From Marisediminitalea lipolytica (GTDB lineage: Bacteria; Pseudomonadota; Gammaproteobacteria; Enterobacterales; Alteromonadaceae): a DNA stretch of 64,000 nt. Below the pieces are notes generated by a model. It saw nothing but the letters and a program-made list of their open reading frames with translations. It had not been told where the DNA came from and searched no databases. The stretch is taken from assembly GCF_001758465.1 (NCBI RefSeq), contig NZ_MJIC01000015.1, positions 434,001 through 498,000 of the forward strand, given 5' to 3'. Shown in pieces: positions 49,197 through 58,889 of the stretch (positions are counted from its first letter, which is position 1; every line of letters begins with the position of its first letter). The position numbers were made by a program, and so were the translations under genes.

Positions 49197-49371
49197 ATTT
49201 GCTTATTTCACAACTTAATAATGTTAAGGGCAGAATCCACTGTTTTCCTCAACCACCCGTTCACACGTGCTTATTTTGTCGCTAATAAGCACATACACAA
49301 AACCTCGTAAAAATTTCGAGAGCGGGATTATCTCAGTTTCTCAGACCGCTATGCAAGTTTTGTTGCAGGGA

Positions 49372-49464
49372 TTAGGGCGAAAGCCCTAAAAATGACGCTT
49401 AGACTGAGGGTTACGGGCATCGTTCGGAGCCGCGCGAGGCTTATCCGGCGGCTCAGGGACGATG
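49372..49464. repeat. Structured intergenic stretch between pilQ and aroK
   Basis: Two inverted repeats: TTAGGGC/GCCCTAA (about 49374-49390), and a larger imperfect one pairing GCATCGTTC...GGAGCCG (49417-49433) with CGGCTC...GACGATGC (49449-49464), with the central GGCTTATCCGG as loop/side stem. No T-run on the minus strand. Might be a REP-like element, or separate pil from aro expression. The remaining 290-base gap holds no gene. Confidence 0.5.
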
Positions 49465-49486
49465 CGACGGCGTGATATTACAATGA

Positions 49487-51262
49487 TTACAGCGCTTCAG
49501 TAACAATTTTTGGTGTCACGAAAATCAATAATTCACGTTTCTGGTATACCGTTGAGCTATTACGGAACAGGGCTCCAACCACGGGCAAATCACCAAACAG
49601 GGGAACCTTGCTCACGTCATTACTATTTACCTGCTGGAAAATACCACCCAGTACAATGGTCTCGCCATTTTCAACCAGTACCTGGGTCTTAATTTCCTGC
49701 GTATCAATGGCAACGGCATCACCGGTAGCCGTTGACACGGTTTCACCGCGGGTATCCTGGGTCACGATTAAATCGAGGATAATGCGATTATCAGGAGTGA
49801 TGTGTGGCGTTACCTTAAGGCTTAATACCGCCTTTTTAAATTCTACTGAGGTTGCACCGCTTGAGGTGGCCTGAGAATACGGGATTTCGGTACCCTGCTC
49901 AATGTAGGCTTCCTGCTGGTTCGCCACGGTAATACGCGGGCTGGCAATAATTTCACCTTTGTTTTCTGACTCCAGTGCTGACAGTTCGAGGTCAAGAATG
50001 GTGCCATCAGCGAGGCTGGCGATCTGAAAACCGATGCTGCCTGCTGCGCTGGCTACTGGCAGGTTTACGTTAAGGCGGTCACCCAGTGCGGGGATCGTGC
50101 CGCTGGCAATGGTATCTGCGCCGGATAGTGAGCCGGATACGCCATTGTCGTCCTGACGGTCAGAAAAACCCCAGCGTACGCCCAGTTGCTCATCCACGTT
50201 ATCGCGCACAGTAACCATTCTGGATTCAATAAGTACCTGTTTTACCGGAATGTCGAGCGATTCGATAACTCTTCTGGCTTCGTCGATAGACGCCTGGGTA
50301 TCCCTGACCAGAATAGTATTGGTGCGGTTATCTACTGTCACTGTGCCGCGATCAGATAAAATGCCACCGCTGCCTTCGCTGGACTTTAAAATTTGTGACA
50401 GCTCCGAGGCTTTCGCATAGTTGACCGTAATACTGGCAGATGCCAGCGGGGCTAACTGTGCAACCTGCTGATCAGACTGTAATTTCTGTGTCTCACGCTG
50501 GGACAGTTCCTCGCTTGGCGCGATAAGCAGAATATTACCTTCCTGACGCTTATCCAGGCCTTTGATTTTAAGAATCATGTCCAGTGCCTGATCCCACGGT
50601 ACACCGCTTAAACTAATGGACACATTACCGCTCACGGTATCCGTGGTGACCAGATTAAAGCCATTGACCTTGGCAATGATTTGCAACACCTGACGAACCG
50701 GCACATCCTGAAAATCCAGCGAAATCGGCGCGCCCTGATACTGGCTGTTTTCTAACTTAGCAATCTGATCCGCGGTCATTGGTGCCATGGTGATGGTCAG
50801 GGTGTTGCCCTCTGTTGAGGTCTCGGTATTTACCTGGCCGCTGTAGTTGAACTCGATACGTGCGGCATCTTTGTCCTGAAACGTTTCAATGGTGCTGACT
50901 TGTGTGCCAAACGCGGTTACATCCAGCTCAAGTAACTGATCTTCAGCTAATTCGGTAGCCGGTAACGTCACAATCAGTTTGCCGTTGGCTTCAATTACCT
51001 GAGGCGCTACCTGCTGCTGACTAAACTTCACCGTGGTAATTGCCCGGCTTTCTGAACCCCGGGTAAAATCAATGTTGGTGAGGGTTGTTTTAAAGACTTT
51101 TTCGGCTTCAGCATTAGGGTTAATTAACTGCGGAGATTCCTCGGCACGAAGTTCTGCGGCAACTACGTTAAACAGTAAAAATGTAACCACAGCGCCGACT
51201 ACCCAGTAGCGTCGCTTTGACTGCCGGTTGAGTCTTTCGTTAAAGATATATCGCTTAGACAT
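49487..51262 (-). CDS. pilQ: Type IV pilus secretin PilQ
   Basis: Outer-membrane ring through which the pilus exits. 591 residues, shorter than the 700+ of Pseudomonas, with probably a single AMIN-type domain (about 50-155). Signal/anchor region VVGAVVTFLLFNVVAAELRA, then STN-like and N1 secretin_N domains (ISLDFQDVPVRQVLQIIAK, about 180-245; ASITVNYAKASELSQIL, about 270-340), and the secretin core (about 365-588) with IIASPRITVANQQEA, EQGTEIPY and VLGGIFQQ. Last gene of pilMNOPQ. AGGAGATT before the ATG. Confidence 0.96.
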   Translation of the reverse strand: MSKRYIFNERLNRQSKRRYWVVGAVVTFLLFNVVAAELRAEESPQLINPNAEAEKVFKTTLTNIDFTRGSESRAITTVKFSQQQVAPQVIEANGKLIVTLPATELAEDQLLELDVTAFGTQVSTIETFQDKDAARIEFNYSGQVNTETSTEGNTLTITMAPMTADQIAKLENSQYQGAPISLDFQDVPVRQVLQIIAKVNGFNLVTTDTVSGNVSISLSGVPWDQALDMILKIKGLDKRQEGNILLIAPSEELSQRETQKLQSDQQVAQLAPLASASITVNYAKASELSQILKSSEGSGGILSDRGTVTVDNRTNTILVRDTQASIDEARRVIESLDIPVKQVLIESRMVTVRDNVDEQLGVRWGFSDRQDDNGVSGSLSGADTIASGTIPALGDRLNVNLPVASAAGSIGFQIASLADGTILDLELSALESENKGEIIASPRITVANQQEAYIEQGTEIPYSQATSSGATSVEFKKAVLSLKVTPHITPDNRIILDLIVTQDTRGETVSTATGDAVAIDTQEIKTQVLVENGETIVLGGIFQQVNSNDVSKVPLFGDLPVVGALFRNSSTVYQKRELLIFVTPKIVTEAL

Positions 51263-51277
51263 CTGTAAATCTCCTGC

Positions 51278-51802
51278 TTACGATTTCATCGTTAGCGTTG
51301 TTTCTTTTTTCTGCCAGCAACCAGCGCCGTCAGGAACAAGTTCTTCAATCACTACTTTGTCGTTACCTATCGCTATGATACGACCGAAAAATAACCCGAG
51401 CCGGCTTCCCCGTTTAGCCTGATACAGGCCACCATCGTTGGTTTTAAACAACACCCAGGTATCACCGTTGGAGCGGAAACTGCCAGTAAATGACAACGCA
51501 TCAATACCATAAGATTCCAATGGCTCCCGGGCCCGGCTGGTGTCGGGTTGCAGGCAGTTGACCCTGGCTTGCAACACAACCGGTGCCTGCGTGGCTTTGG
51601 GTCGGGTAAAGGGACTGCGAAAATCCTGCGCACTGTAAATAAACGCGGGTTGTTGCTCAAACTCAGGATAAGGTTCGATGCTGGGCCTGGTGTTCAGTCT
51701 GACCTCGTTGGTATAGGCAACCAAATCGTCAATTTGCGGGGCACAGCCAGAAGCCGTCAAGGCTACCACTGCAATGCTCAGGAGGCGAGTTAAACTACGC
51801 AT
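51278..51802 (-). CDS. pilP: Type IV pilus assembly lipoprotein PilP
   Basis: Inner-membrane lipoprotein linking PilNO to PilQ. 174 residues with lipobox LTASGC (lipidated Cys20) and the beta-domain region SFTGSFRSNGDTWVLFKTNDGGLYQAKRG split over about 100-160. Starts one base into the pilO stop region, translationally coupled. Confidence 0.93.
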   Translation of the reverse strand: MRSLTRLLSIAVVALTASGCAPQIDDLVAYTNEVRLNTRPSIEPYPEFEQQPAFIYSAQDFRSPFTRPKATQAPVVLQARVNCLQPDTSRAREPLESYGIDALSFTGSFRSNGDTWVLFKTNDGGLYQAKRGSRLGLFFGRIIAIGNDKVVIEELVPDGAGCWQKKETTLTMKS

Positions 51803-52410
51803 TACTTGCTCTCCTCCTGATCATTGGTGGCGGTACGATAAGTCTTAGCCAGCAAGCGTAACCGCAGACCATCCTGATCGCTTTGCACTTCAAAGTCGTG
51901 CATGGTCACAATACGTGGCAGCTCAGCAACTTTAGAGACAAACTCGCCAAAGTTGTGATAACGACCGGAAACCTCGATGCGAATAGGCAGTTCGGTATAA
52001 AACTCTTTCGGAATTTCCTTTTCCCAGTTCAGCAGTCTGAAAGTCAGACCAGAGCTTGTTCCAACATAGGTAATATCATCCAGCAGTCCAGGCGTTTCGT
52101 TGCGGGTTGGCAGCGATTTCAGCATCGACGAAAAGTCTTCTTCAATTTTGGCCAACTGCTCTTTATAGGCCGATAAATTGGCTGCCAGGCGATACTTAGC
52201 CTGAAACTGCATTTTCAGTTCGGCTTCCTTGGCTTCAGCCTGATCCCACAAGGGCAGTTTGGGGCTGATAATGCCAAAGTAACTTATCCCGGACACTACG
52301 ATGGCAATAAATACCGCAACGACGGTTTTAATTTCAAAGGGCCAGGTGGCGATCTGTTCAAAGTCCAGATCGTTCATCTCTTTTAGTTTGGCAAAGTCAA
52401 ATTTCTTCAT
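51802..52410 (-). CDS. pilO: Type IV pilus assembly protein PilO
   Basis: 202-residue bitopic protein: cytoplasmic N-terminus, one span (VVAVFIAIVVSGISYFGII, about 30-48), coiled coil (60-105) and periplasmic ferredoxin-like domain. Forms a heterodimer with PilN. Overlaps pilN by 4 bases. Confidence 0.94.
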   Translation of the reverse strand: MKKFDFAKLKEMNDLDFEQIATWPFEIKTVVAVFIAIVVSGISYFGIISPKLPLWDQAEAKEAELKMQFQAKYRLAANLSAYKEQLAKIEEDFSSMLKSLPTRNETPGLLDDITYVGTSSGLTFRLLNWEKEIPKEFYTELPIRIEVSGRYHNFGEFVSKVAELPRIVTMHDFEVQSDQDGLRLRLLAKTYRTATNDQEESK

Positions 52411-52988
52411 TTGCCGCTCCGGTTTTGTTGTTCTTTTTCCATTGCGACTTGCTCGCTAATCGAAAAGGTCAGCGTAAACTCACTTACTGCGTCACTGGCA
52501 CTGGTGTCGGCAACAATCGAAGACAGCTCGCCCGAAGTAAATACTTTGGAGGTTTCTAACTGACGCATAAATTCTGCCAGTCGGTTATTGGACTCGCTGG
52601 TGCCGCGCACCTGAATTTTGGCTCCAATCCGTTGTAAGGATTTGAAAGAGACGCCCTGAGGCACCAGTCGGGCGAGTTCATCGAGCACCTGCGGGGCCAG
52701 GTTCCGGCTACTTTGCAACTGTTCGATGAGTGCCATACGCTGCTCAATAGCTGCTTTGCTTTCCTTAATCTTCTTAATTTCGGCAATCTGGCTGTCCAGC
52801 GCTGTGATCTGTGATTGCAGATACTGGTTACGCGCATTCTGATTACTGATTTGGGTATCAATAAACTGGCCAATAAGCCAGAAAATCAGACCGGTAATCA
52901 GGCCGACCAGGGCCAGCACAACAATATACTGTTGCTTTTGTTGCTGACGACGTTGTTCGCGCCAGGGCAGCAGGTTTACATGTGCCAT
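52407..52988 (-). CDS. pilN: Type IV pilus assembly protein PilN
   Basis: 193 residues. The N-terminal INLLPWREQ-type motif (HVNLLPWREQRRQQQK) binds PilM; one membrane span (YIVVLALVGLITGLIFWLIG), then coiled coil and a periplasmic domain. Overlaps pilM by 13 bases and pilO by 4. Confidence 0.95.
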   Translation of the reverse strand: MAHVNLLPWREQRRQQQKQQYIVVLALVGLITGLIFWLIGQFIDTQISNQNARNQYLQSQITALDSQIAEIKKIKESKAAIEQRMALIEQLQSSRNLAPQVLDELARLVPQGVSFKSLQRIGAKIQVRGTSESNNRLAEFMRQLETSKVFTSGELSSIVADTSASDAVSEFTLTFSISEQVAMEKEQQNRSGK

Positions 52989-54046
52989 TTGGACATCCCC
53001 CTGCTGGCCAGGCCCGCCGCCACTACCATCAGTGGCGCAATTTGCTGCGCCGCTTCGCCATTTATTTTGTCGCTAATCTTGATGTTGCTGAACGGGTTAA
53101 ACACCTCAACGTCCAGTCCAAGGTCCTGTTGCAGGGTCTCAGCCAGGGTTGGCAATACGGCGCCTGCACCACAGATAACAATTTTATCCGGGCGATCAGC
53201 ATGCATCGTGCTCATGTACATTTGTAAGGCACGGTTAATTTGCTGTTGCAGATTGGCTGCAAAAATAGGCAGGGTATCGGTCGCCCAGTTTGCCGGAAGT
53301 GTGTTATTTATCAGCTTTTCTTCGGCGTCTTTGCGGTCCATCATATGAATGATAGCCAGATCCTGAATCAGCGAATCAATGCCGAAAGTGTGCTCCTTGG
53401 TGTATTCAACCTTACCATCCCGCCACAGGCAAACCTGCAACAGGGAAGCCCCGATATTGATGCAGCAAACCCGTAGCTCGGGATCTTCGTGGGGATAAAA
53501 ATAATCAATAGCGTTACCCAGGGCATAAGTTTCAACGTCGACGACTTTGGGTTCAAAGCTTTGTTCGCGGACCAGTGTGGCGCGTGAGTCCACCACGTCT
53601 TTATGCGCAGCGGTCAGTAACACGTTAACTTTGCCTGTATGGGTTGTACTTAACCCCACTTCTTCAAAGTCCAGATAAACTTCTTCTAACGGATAGGGAA
53701 TAAGACTGTCGGCTTCGACTTCTATTTGTCCTTCCAGCTCAAAATCGCTCTGGTCCGGCTCCATGTGAACAATTTTGCTTATTACCGAAGTGCCCGCCAC
53801 CGCGATGGCGGTAGGCTTTAATTTGGTTTTAAGCGCCAGACGTACTTTGCGCAGGGCTACGCTTACGGCGTCAAAGTCGCTGATCTCACGTTCTCTGAAG
53901 GCGTCCTTAATAATCGGTTCGCAAGCAAAGGCGGTCAGCGTATAGTCGCCTTCGGCGCCTTCCAGCACGACCGCTTTTACGCAACGGGTCCCGATGTCGA
54001 GACCGACAATGGGGGGTTGCTTCTTTTTGAACAGCGATTTTAGCAT
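52976..54046 (-). CDS. pilM: Type IV pilus assembly ATPase-like protein PilM
   Basis: Actin/FtsA-fold cytoplasmic protein that binds PilN. 356 residues: IVGLDIGTRCVKAVVLEG phosphate-binding start, CCINIGASLLQVCLWRDG second phosphate motif, ICGAGAVLPTLAETLQ adenosine motif. First gene of the operon, divergent from PBP1a as is usual in gammaproteobacteria; 140-bp shared promoter region. Confidence 0.95.
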   Translation of the reverse strand: MLKSLFKKKQPPIVGLDIGTRCVKAVVLEGAEGDYTLTAFACEPIIKDAFREREISDFDAVSVALRKVRLALKTKLKPTAIAVAGTSVISKIVHMEPDQSDFELEGQIEVEADSLIPYPLEEVYLDFEEVGLSTTHTGKVNVLLTAAHKDVVDSRATLVREQSFEPKVVDVETYALGNAIDYFYPHEDPELRVCCINIGASLLQVCLWRDGKVEYTKEHTFGIDSLIQDLAIIHMMDRKDAEEKLINNTLPANWATDTLPIFAANLQQQINRALQMYMSTMHADRPDKIVICGAGAVLPTLAETLQQDLGLDVEVFNPFSNIKISDKINGEAAQQIAPLMVVAAGLASRGMSKWHM

Positions 54047-54186
54047 GTCAACTGAACTCTCATTTACTATCGGACAATTTCTAACATATGATGTTACTTA
54101 AAAATTTTCCATTTAATGGTTCTAATAAATACACTTAGGTATAAAATATAAGTCATTTTCGCCAAAAAGCCCTGTTTATTCTTATT

Positions 54187-56847
54187 GTGAAGTACATTAA
54201 AACCTTCTTATTAATCGGATTTATCGGTGCTGTGCTCGGTGGTATTGCGCTTACCGGTATATATTTTTATATCAAGCCGGATCTTCCCAGTGTCGCCATC
54301 CTCAAGGATGTGCGCTTGCAGACCCCTATGCGTATTTATACGCATGATGGCAAACTCATTTCTCAGTACGGCGTTAAGCGCCGTATACCGGTTACCCTGC
54401 AAGGGACACCTGAGATGCTGCAAAAGGCGATTCTGGCTACCGAAGATAATCGCTTTTACGACCACTTTGGTATTGATCCTATCGGCATTACCCGCGCTTT
54501 CATTAACTTAGTCATCACCGGTGAGAAAAGTCAGGGCGCCAGTACGCTCACCCAGCAGTTAGCCCGGGGGTTCTTTTTAACCCGCGAAAAAACCTTTATC
54601 CGCAAAATTAAAGAAGTCTTTATTGCTTTTCACATGGAAGCGGAGCTGTCCAAAGACGAAATTTTTGAGCTGTACCTGAATAAAGTAGAGCTGGGCCATC
54701 GCTCTTTTGGATTTGGTGCGGCGGCTCAGGTTTATTACGGCAAAAAGCTGGATGAACTCACGCTGGCGCAAATTGCTACCCTCGCCGGTTTACCCCAGGC
54801 CCCGTCGGTGCTAAATCCTATCAGCCGGCCAGAGCGATCTGTAGAACGTCGCCGTATTGTGTTATTACGCATGCTGGATGAGGGCTACATTACCCGTCAG
54901 CAGTTCGACGAGGCGGCCAGTGCTCCGGTTACGGCAGAAAAACACGGTGCCGAAATAGAGCTGGACGCGCCCTACCTTGCCGACATTATCTATAGCGAAA
55001 TGGTCGAGCTGTACGGTAAAGAAGAAGCCGAAACCGGCGGCTATCAGGTTTATGCCACCGTGTCGTCAGAACTGCAGCAAGCGGCACAGTTTGCGGTAAA
55101 GCAAAATCTGCACGATTATGATGAGCGTCATGGTTATCGCGGCGCTGTCGCGAGGTTATGGCCGGCGGACAGCAAAAAATCAGCCGCCGCAGACGCCGAC
55201 AATAGCCCACAGGAAGAATGTATTCAGCCTGCCATTTACCCGTACTGGCCCTGCACTGTCACCGAAGATCAACTGATAAACAGCCTGGATAACGTCGGGG
55301 CTTTTGGTTTTGTCTTTCCGGTAGCGGTGACCAGTGTGGCCGAACAAACCTTTATCACCCGCGACGTAATGGGCATTGAGCGAACCATTGAATGGGAAGG
55401 CATGGACTGGGCGCGTCCGTTTTTAAGTGACGCCCGTCAGGGCAAATCACCGGAACAGGCCAGCGATATTGTCGCCCCGGGTGACATTGTGTATATCCGT
55501 GAGCAGGAAGGTCAGTGGCGACTGGCGCAGCTACCACAGGTCAGTGGTGCGTTTGTCGCACTGGATCCATACAACGGTGCGGTTCAGGCTATTGTCGGCG
55601 GTTATAGTTTTTACCAGAGCCAGTTCAACCGTGCTACCCAGGCTAAGCGTCAGGTTGGCTCGAATATTAAACCCTTTATTTATTCAGCCGCGCTGAATAA
55701 CGGTTATACCGTTGCCAGTATAATTAACGACGCACCGATCAACGAATGGGATGAAGCCACAGGGGTTGCCTGGCGTCCGCAGAACTCGCCGGCAGAATAT
55801 GATGGCCCTATTCGGATGCGCGTCGCTTTGGGTAAGTCGAAAAACGTGGTGTCGGTGCGCTTACTGCGTGGGGTCGGGCTGGATAATACTATCGAGCATT
55901 TAACCCGCTTTGGTCTGGATAAAGCCGATATTCACCGTGACGAAACCGTTTCTTTAGGTTCAAGCTCTCATGCTCCGCTGGAGATAGTCCGGGGCATGGC
56001 AGCTATTGCCAACGGCGGCTTCTTGATCGAGCCTTATTTTATTGACCGGGTGTACAATGAAACCGGGGAAGTGCTGTGGCAACATAACCCGGTAGTCGCC
56101 TGTGATGATTGCAGCGCAGAGTCAGACACCACAAATGACGCTGTTATGGATCCTGAGCAGGACATTGAAGCCTTGTTAGCCGCCGAGCTGAATCAGACCC
56201 TGCCCGCGCCAGAAAAAACGCAGGAGGTGCTGGCTGCACCACGGGTTATTTCAGCGCCAAACGCCTTTTTAGTGGCTGATATGATGCGAACTGCGGTGCG
56301 TGCTAATGGTAGCTGGAATAAGAAAACCTATTGGCAAGGCACTGGCTGGCGAGCCAGAAATATTCTGCAACGCACCGACCTGTCGGGAAAAACCGGTACT
56401 ACCAACGATTCCCGTGATGCCTGGTTCAGTGGCTTTAGCCGTCACCTGGTCGCGACCACCTGGGTGGGATTTGATGACATGAACCGCCAGCTTGGCCGGG
56501 CAGCCTACAACAACCCGCTGGCCAAACGTAATCCGGATCGCTTTGGCTGGATGGGTAATGCTATGGTGGGCACCGAAAGTGGTGCGATGGCAGCACAACC
56601 CGCGTGGATTCGTTTTATGCAGGTAGCATTACAGGATGTGCCAGAGGAAGCCATGGCGGTACCAGAAGATATTGTGCGGGTGCGTATTGATCGTACCAGT
56701 GGGAAGTTGACCCGGCGCACAGACCATACCACACTATTCGAGTATTTCCTGAGGGGCACTGAGCCGACCGTTTACGTTCTTGATGACGAAATAATGGATC
56801 CGGCTGAGCAGGAAGACTCAACACCTGACGTAGAGGAAATCTTCTGA
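54187..56847 (+). CDS. mrcA: Bifunctional penicillin-binding protein 1a
   Basis: Class A PBP, 886 residues. Short cytoplasmic start and membrane anchor (FLLIGFIGAVLGGIALTGIYFYI), GT51 domain (ATEDNRFYDHFGI; QGASTLTQQLARGFFL), an OB/ODD-type insertion typical of PBP1a (about 320-440), and transpeptidase domain with Ser492 in GSNIKP, SKN and KTGTT. The start is a GTG with no evident ribosome site, but the next residues match E. coli PBP1a from position 1, so the call stands. Divergent from pilM. Confidence 0.95.
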   Translation: MKYIKTFLLIGFIGAVLGGIALTGIYFYIKPDLPSVAILKDVRLQTPMRIYTHDGKLISQYGVKRRIPVTLQGTPEMLQKAILATEDNRFYDHFGIDPIGITRAFINLVITGEKSQGASTLTQQLARGFFLTREKTFIRKIKEVFIAFHMEAELSKDEIFELYLNKVELGHRSFGFGAAAQVYYGKKLDELTLAQIATLAGLPQAPSVLNPISRPERSVERRRIVLLRMLDEGYITRQQFDEAASAPVTAEKHGAEIELDAPYLADIIYSEMVELYGKEEAETGGYQVYATVSSELQQAAQFAVKQNLHDYDERHGYRGAVARLWPADSKKSAAADADNSPQEECIQPAIYPYWPCTVTEDQLINSLDNVGAFGFVFPVAVTSVAEQTFITRDVMGIERTIEWEGMDWARPFLSDARQGKSPEQASDIVAPGDIVYIREQEGQWRLAQLPQVSGAFVALDPYNGAVQAIVGGYSFYQSQFNRATQAKRQVGSNIKPFIYSAALNNGYTVASIINDAPINEWDEATGVAWRPQNSPAEYDGPIRMRVALGKSKNVVSVRLLRGVGLDNTIEHLTRFGLDKADIHRDETVSLGSSSHAPLEIVRGMAAIANGGFLIEPYFIDRVYNETGEVLWQHNPVVACDDCSAESDTTNDAVMDPEQDIEALLAAELNQTLPAPEKTQEVLAAPRVISAPNAFLVADMMRTAVRANGSWNKKTYWQGTGWRARNILQRTDLSGKTGTTNDSRDAWFSGFSRHLVATTWVGFDDMNRQLGRAAYNNPLAKRNPDRFGWMGNAMVGTESGAMAAQPAWIRFMQVALQDVPEEAMAVPEDIVRVRIDRTSGKLTRRTDHTTLFEYFLRGTEPTVYVLDDEIMDPAEQEDSTPDVEEIF

Positions 56848-56887
56848 CGTCTTCACTCAAAATGAACAATAAAATTGGTTAAAAACA

Positions 56888-58579
56888 ATGTCTAATGACG
56901 ATCAGCGGTATTTGTATATACCGCACGCCGGCCCGTCGCTGCTGGAAACTCCCTTACTCAACAAGGGCAGTGCATTTACTGCTAAAGAGAGAGCACGCTT
57001 TAACCTCACCGGGTTATTGCCACCGCGCTACGAAACTATCGAAGAACAGGTTGAGCGCGCGTATATGCAGTACAGCTCTTTTGACGAGCCGCTGAATAAA
57101 CACATTTACCTGCGCGCGATCCAGGATACCAACGAAACGCTGTTTTATCGTCTGATCCAGGAGCACATCGAAGAGATGATGCCCATCATCTATACGCCAA
57201 CGGTAGGTGATGCCTGTGAGCAGTTTTCTGATATTTACCGCAGCTCCCGCGGGTTGTTTATTTCCTGGGAAGAGCGTGACCAGATTGATGACATCGTGCG
57301 TAACGCGACCAAACGCAAAGTAAAGGTTATCGTTGTTACCGATGGCGAGCGTATTCTGGGCCTGGGCGATCAGGGTATCGGGGGCATGGGCATACCGATC
57401 GGTAAACTGTCACTCTACACCGCTTGTGGCGGCATTTCCCCGGCTTACACGTTGCCGGTTATGCTTGATGTGGGTACCAACAACGAAAAACTGCTTAATG
57501 ATCCGATGTACATGGGCGCGCGTCATCCGCGCATCGGACAGCAGGAGTATGATGAATTCCTCGATTTATTCATTAAGGCGGTTAATCGCCGCTGGCCTGA
57601 AGCACTGGTTCAATTTGAAGACTTTGCCCAGCCTAACGCTATGCCATTACTCAAGCGCTATCGTGACGAGGTGTGTTGTTTTAACGACGATATTCAGGGC
57701 ACGGCTGCGGTTACACTGGGCACCATTCTGGCGGCATGCCGTATGCGTGATGCGCGCTTATCTGATCTGAACGTTGCTTTTGTTGGTGCCGGTTCGGCGG
57801 GATGTGGTATCGCCGAAATGCTGATTCAGCAAATGGTGTATGAGGGTTTAAGTGACGAACAGGCCCGTAAGAAAATCTTTATGGTCGACCGCTATGGCCT
57901 GGTTATGGAAGGTCAGGAAGGCCTGCGCGACTTCCAGCAGCGCTTGCAGCATACCCAGGCTGAAGTGGCTGAGTGGTCCTACAGTGGCGAATATCCGGTG
58001 CTGCTGGATGTGGTTAACTGTGCTAAACCGGATATTCTGATTGGTGTTTCCGGGCAGCCGGGCCTGTTCACCGAACAGGTGGTCCGAGCCATGAAACAGC
58101 ACAGTGATAAACCGATTATTTTCCCGCTGAGCAATCCGTCCCGTCAGGTCGAAGCCCGTCCGGAGCAGGTAATTGAATGGACTGACGGCGAAGTGATCAT
58201 TGCCACTGGCAGCCCGTTTAAGCCAGTTGAATATAACGGTCAGCTGTATCCCGTGGCGCAGTGTAATAACAGCTATATCTTTCCGGGTATCGGCCTTGGC
58301 GTAATCGCTGCTAAAGCGCGTTTAATCAGCGATGAAATGCTGATGGCAGCAAGTAATGCGTTAGCCAATGCGTCGCCACTGGCGAATACCGGTGAAGGCG
58401 AGTTACTGCCTCCACTACGCAAAATTTCAGCGCTCAGCCGTCAGATAGCCTTTGCTGTGGCTAAAGTCGCGATGCAGCAAGGACTGGCACTGGAGCAAAC
58501 TGACGACAACCTGCTGGCCAGTATCGAAAAGAACTACTGGCGCGCGGAATACCGCCCCTACAAGCGGGTAAGCATCTAA
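56888..58579 (+). CDS. maeA: NAD-dependent malic enzyme
   Basis: Oxidative decarboxylation of malate to pyruvate and CO2. 563 residues, the length of E. coli MaeA (SfcA). Malic_M motifs: catalytic Tyr/Lys region [13 protein letters not shown] and [17 protein letters not shown]; metal-binding [11 protein letters not shown]; Rossmann motif [14 protein letters not shown] pyruvate source for acetyl-CoA, hence of PHB. Weak ribosome site. Confidence 0.95.
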   Translation: MSNDDQRYLYIPHAGPSLLETPLLNKGSAFTAKERARFNLTGLLPPRYETIEEQVERAYMQYSSFDEPLNKHIYLRAIQDTNETLFYRLIQEHIEEMMPIIYTPTVGDACEQFSDIYRSSRGLFISWEERDQIDDIVRNATKRKVKVIVVTDGERILGLGDQGIGGMGIPIGKLSLYTACGGISPAYTLPVMLDVGTNNEKLLNDPMYMGARHPRIGQQEYDEFLDLFIKAVNRRWPEALVQFEDFAQPNAMPLLKRYRDEVCCFNDDIQGTAAVTLGTILAACRMRDARLSDLNVAFVGAGSAGCGIAEMLIQQMVYEGLSDEQARKKIFMVDRYGLVMEGQEGLRDFQQRLQHTQAEVAEWSYSGEYPVLLDVVNCAKPDILIGVSGQPGLFTEQVVRAMKQHSDKPIIFPLSNPSRQVEARPEQVIEWTDGEVIIATGSPFKPVEYNGQLYPVAQCNNSYIFPGIGLGVIAAKARLISDEMLMAASNALANASPLANTGEGELLPPLRKISALSRQIAFAVAKVAMQQGLALEQTDDNLLASIEKNYWRAEYRPYKRVSI

Positions 58580-58591
58580 ATTTATTGTCAG

Positions 58592-58619
58592 TACCGGCTA
58601 CGCACCCGTGTAGCCGGTA
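58592..58619 (+). terminator. Hairpin after malic enzyme
   Basis: Perfect 10-bp stem TACCGGCTAC (58592-58601) with GTAGCCGGTA (58610-58619), 8-base loop, 13 bp after the stop. Only AATTCTGT follows, so a weak intrinsic terminator. Confidence 0.65.
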
Positions 58620-58716
58620 AATTCTGTAGTCGTTTTGCAACATTTACTCACTTCAATTCCCGCTCATCTATCCATAAAAATATATATCTTATTGTTTTAT
58701 ATTATTTTTTTGGTTT

Positions 58717-58731
58717 TGGCACAGCTCTTGA
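58717..58731 (+). promoter_or_regulatory. Candidate sigma-54 promoter of a small RNA
   Basis: TGGCAC-AGCTC-TTGA: perfect -24 hexamer, 5-base spacer, -12 TTG with A in place of C. No open frame of note follows; a terminator lies 120 bases downstream. No NtrC dyad is visible upstream. Confidence 0.62.
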
Positions 58732-58741
58732 TATAACTCTT

Positions 58742-58882
58742 ATAACAGTGCATTAGCTTCCACTAGGGCGTGTACTGTCATTGCTTTTCAGATGTGTCTC
58801 AACGTCGGTAGGGCTACAGACTACCGAAATGTTGTTCCCTTCTTTTGATCCTCAGGGGGCGATGGAATGCCCCCTCTTTTTT
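58742..58882 (+). ncRNA. Candidate small RNA
   Basis: Predicted transcript of about 140 bases, from 10-12 bases after the -12 element to the T-run. It contains a stem TCGGTAG (58805-58811) with CTACCGA (58821-58827), an unpaired pyrimidine-rich stretch (GTTGTTCCCTTCTTTTGATC, a possible Hfq/target region), and a final terminator. No coding frame is convincing. It does not resemble Spot 42, GlmY/Z or Qrr that I can recall. Conservation is untested. Confidence 0.55.
58854..58882 (+). terminator. Intrinsic terminator of the candidate small RNA
   Basis: AGGGGGC (58854-58860) with GCCCCCT (58869-58875), 8-base loop, then CTTTTTT. Confidence 0.9.
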
Positions 58883-58889
58883 AATCTCG

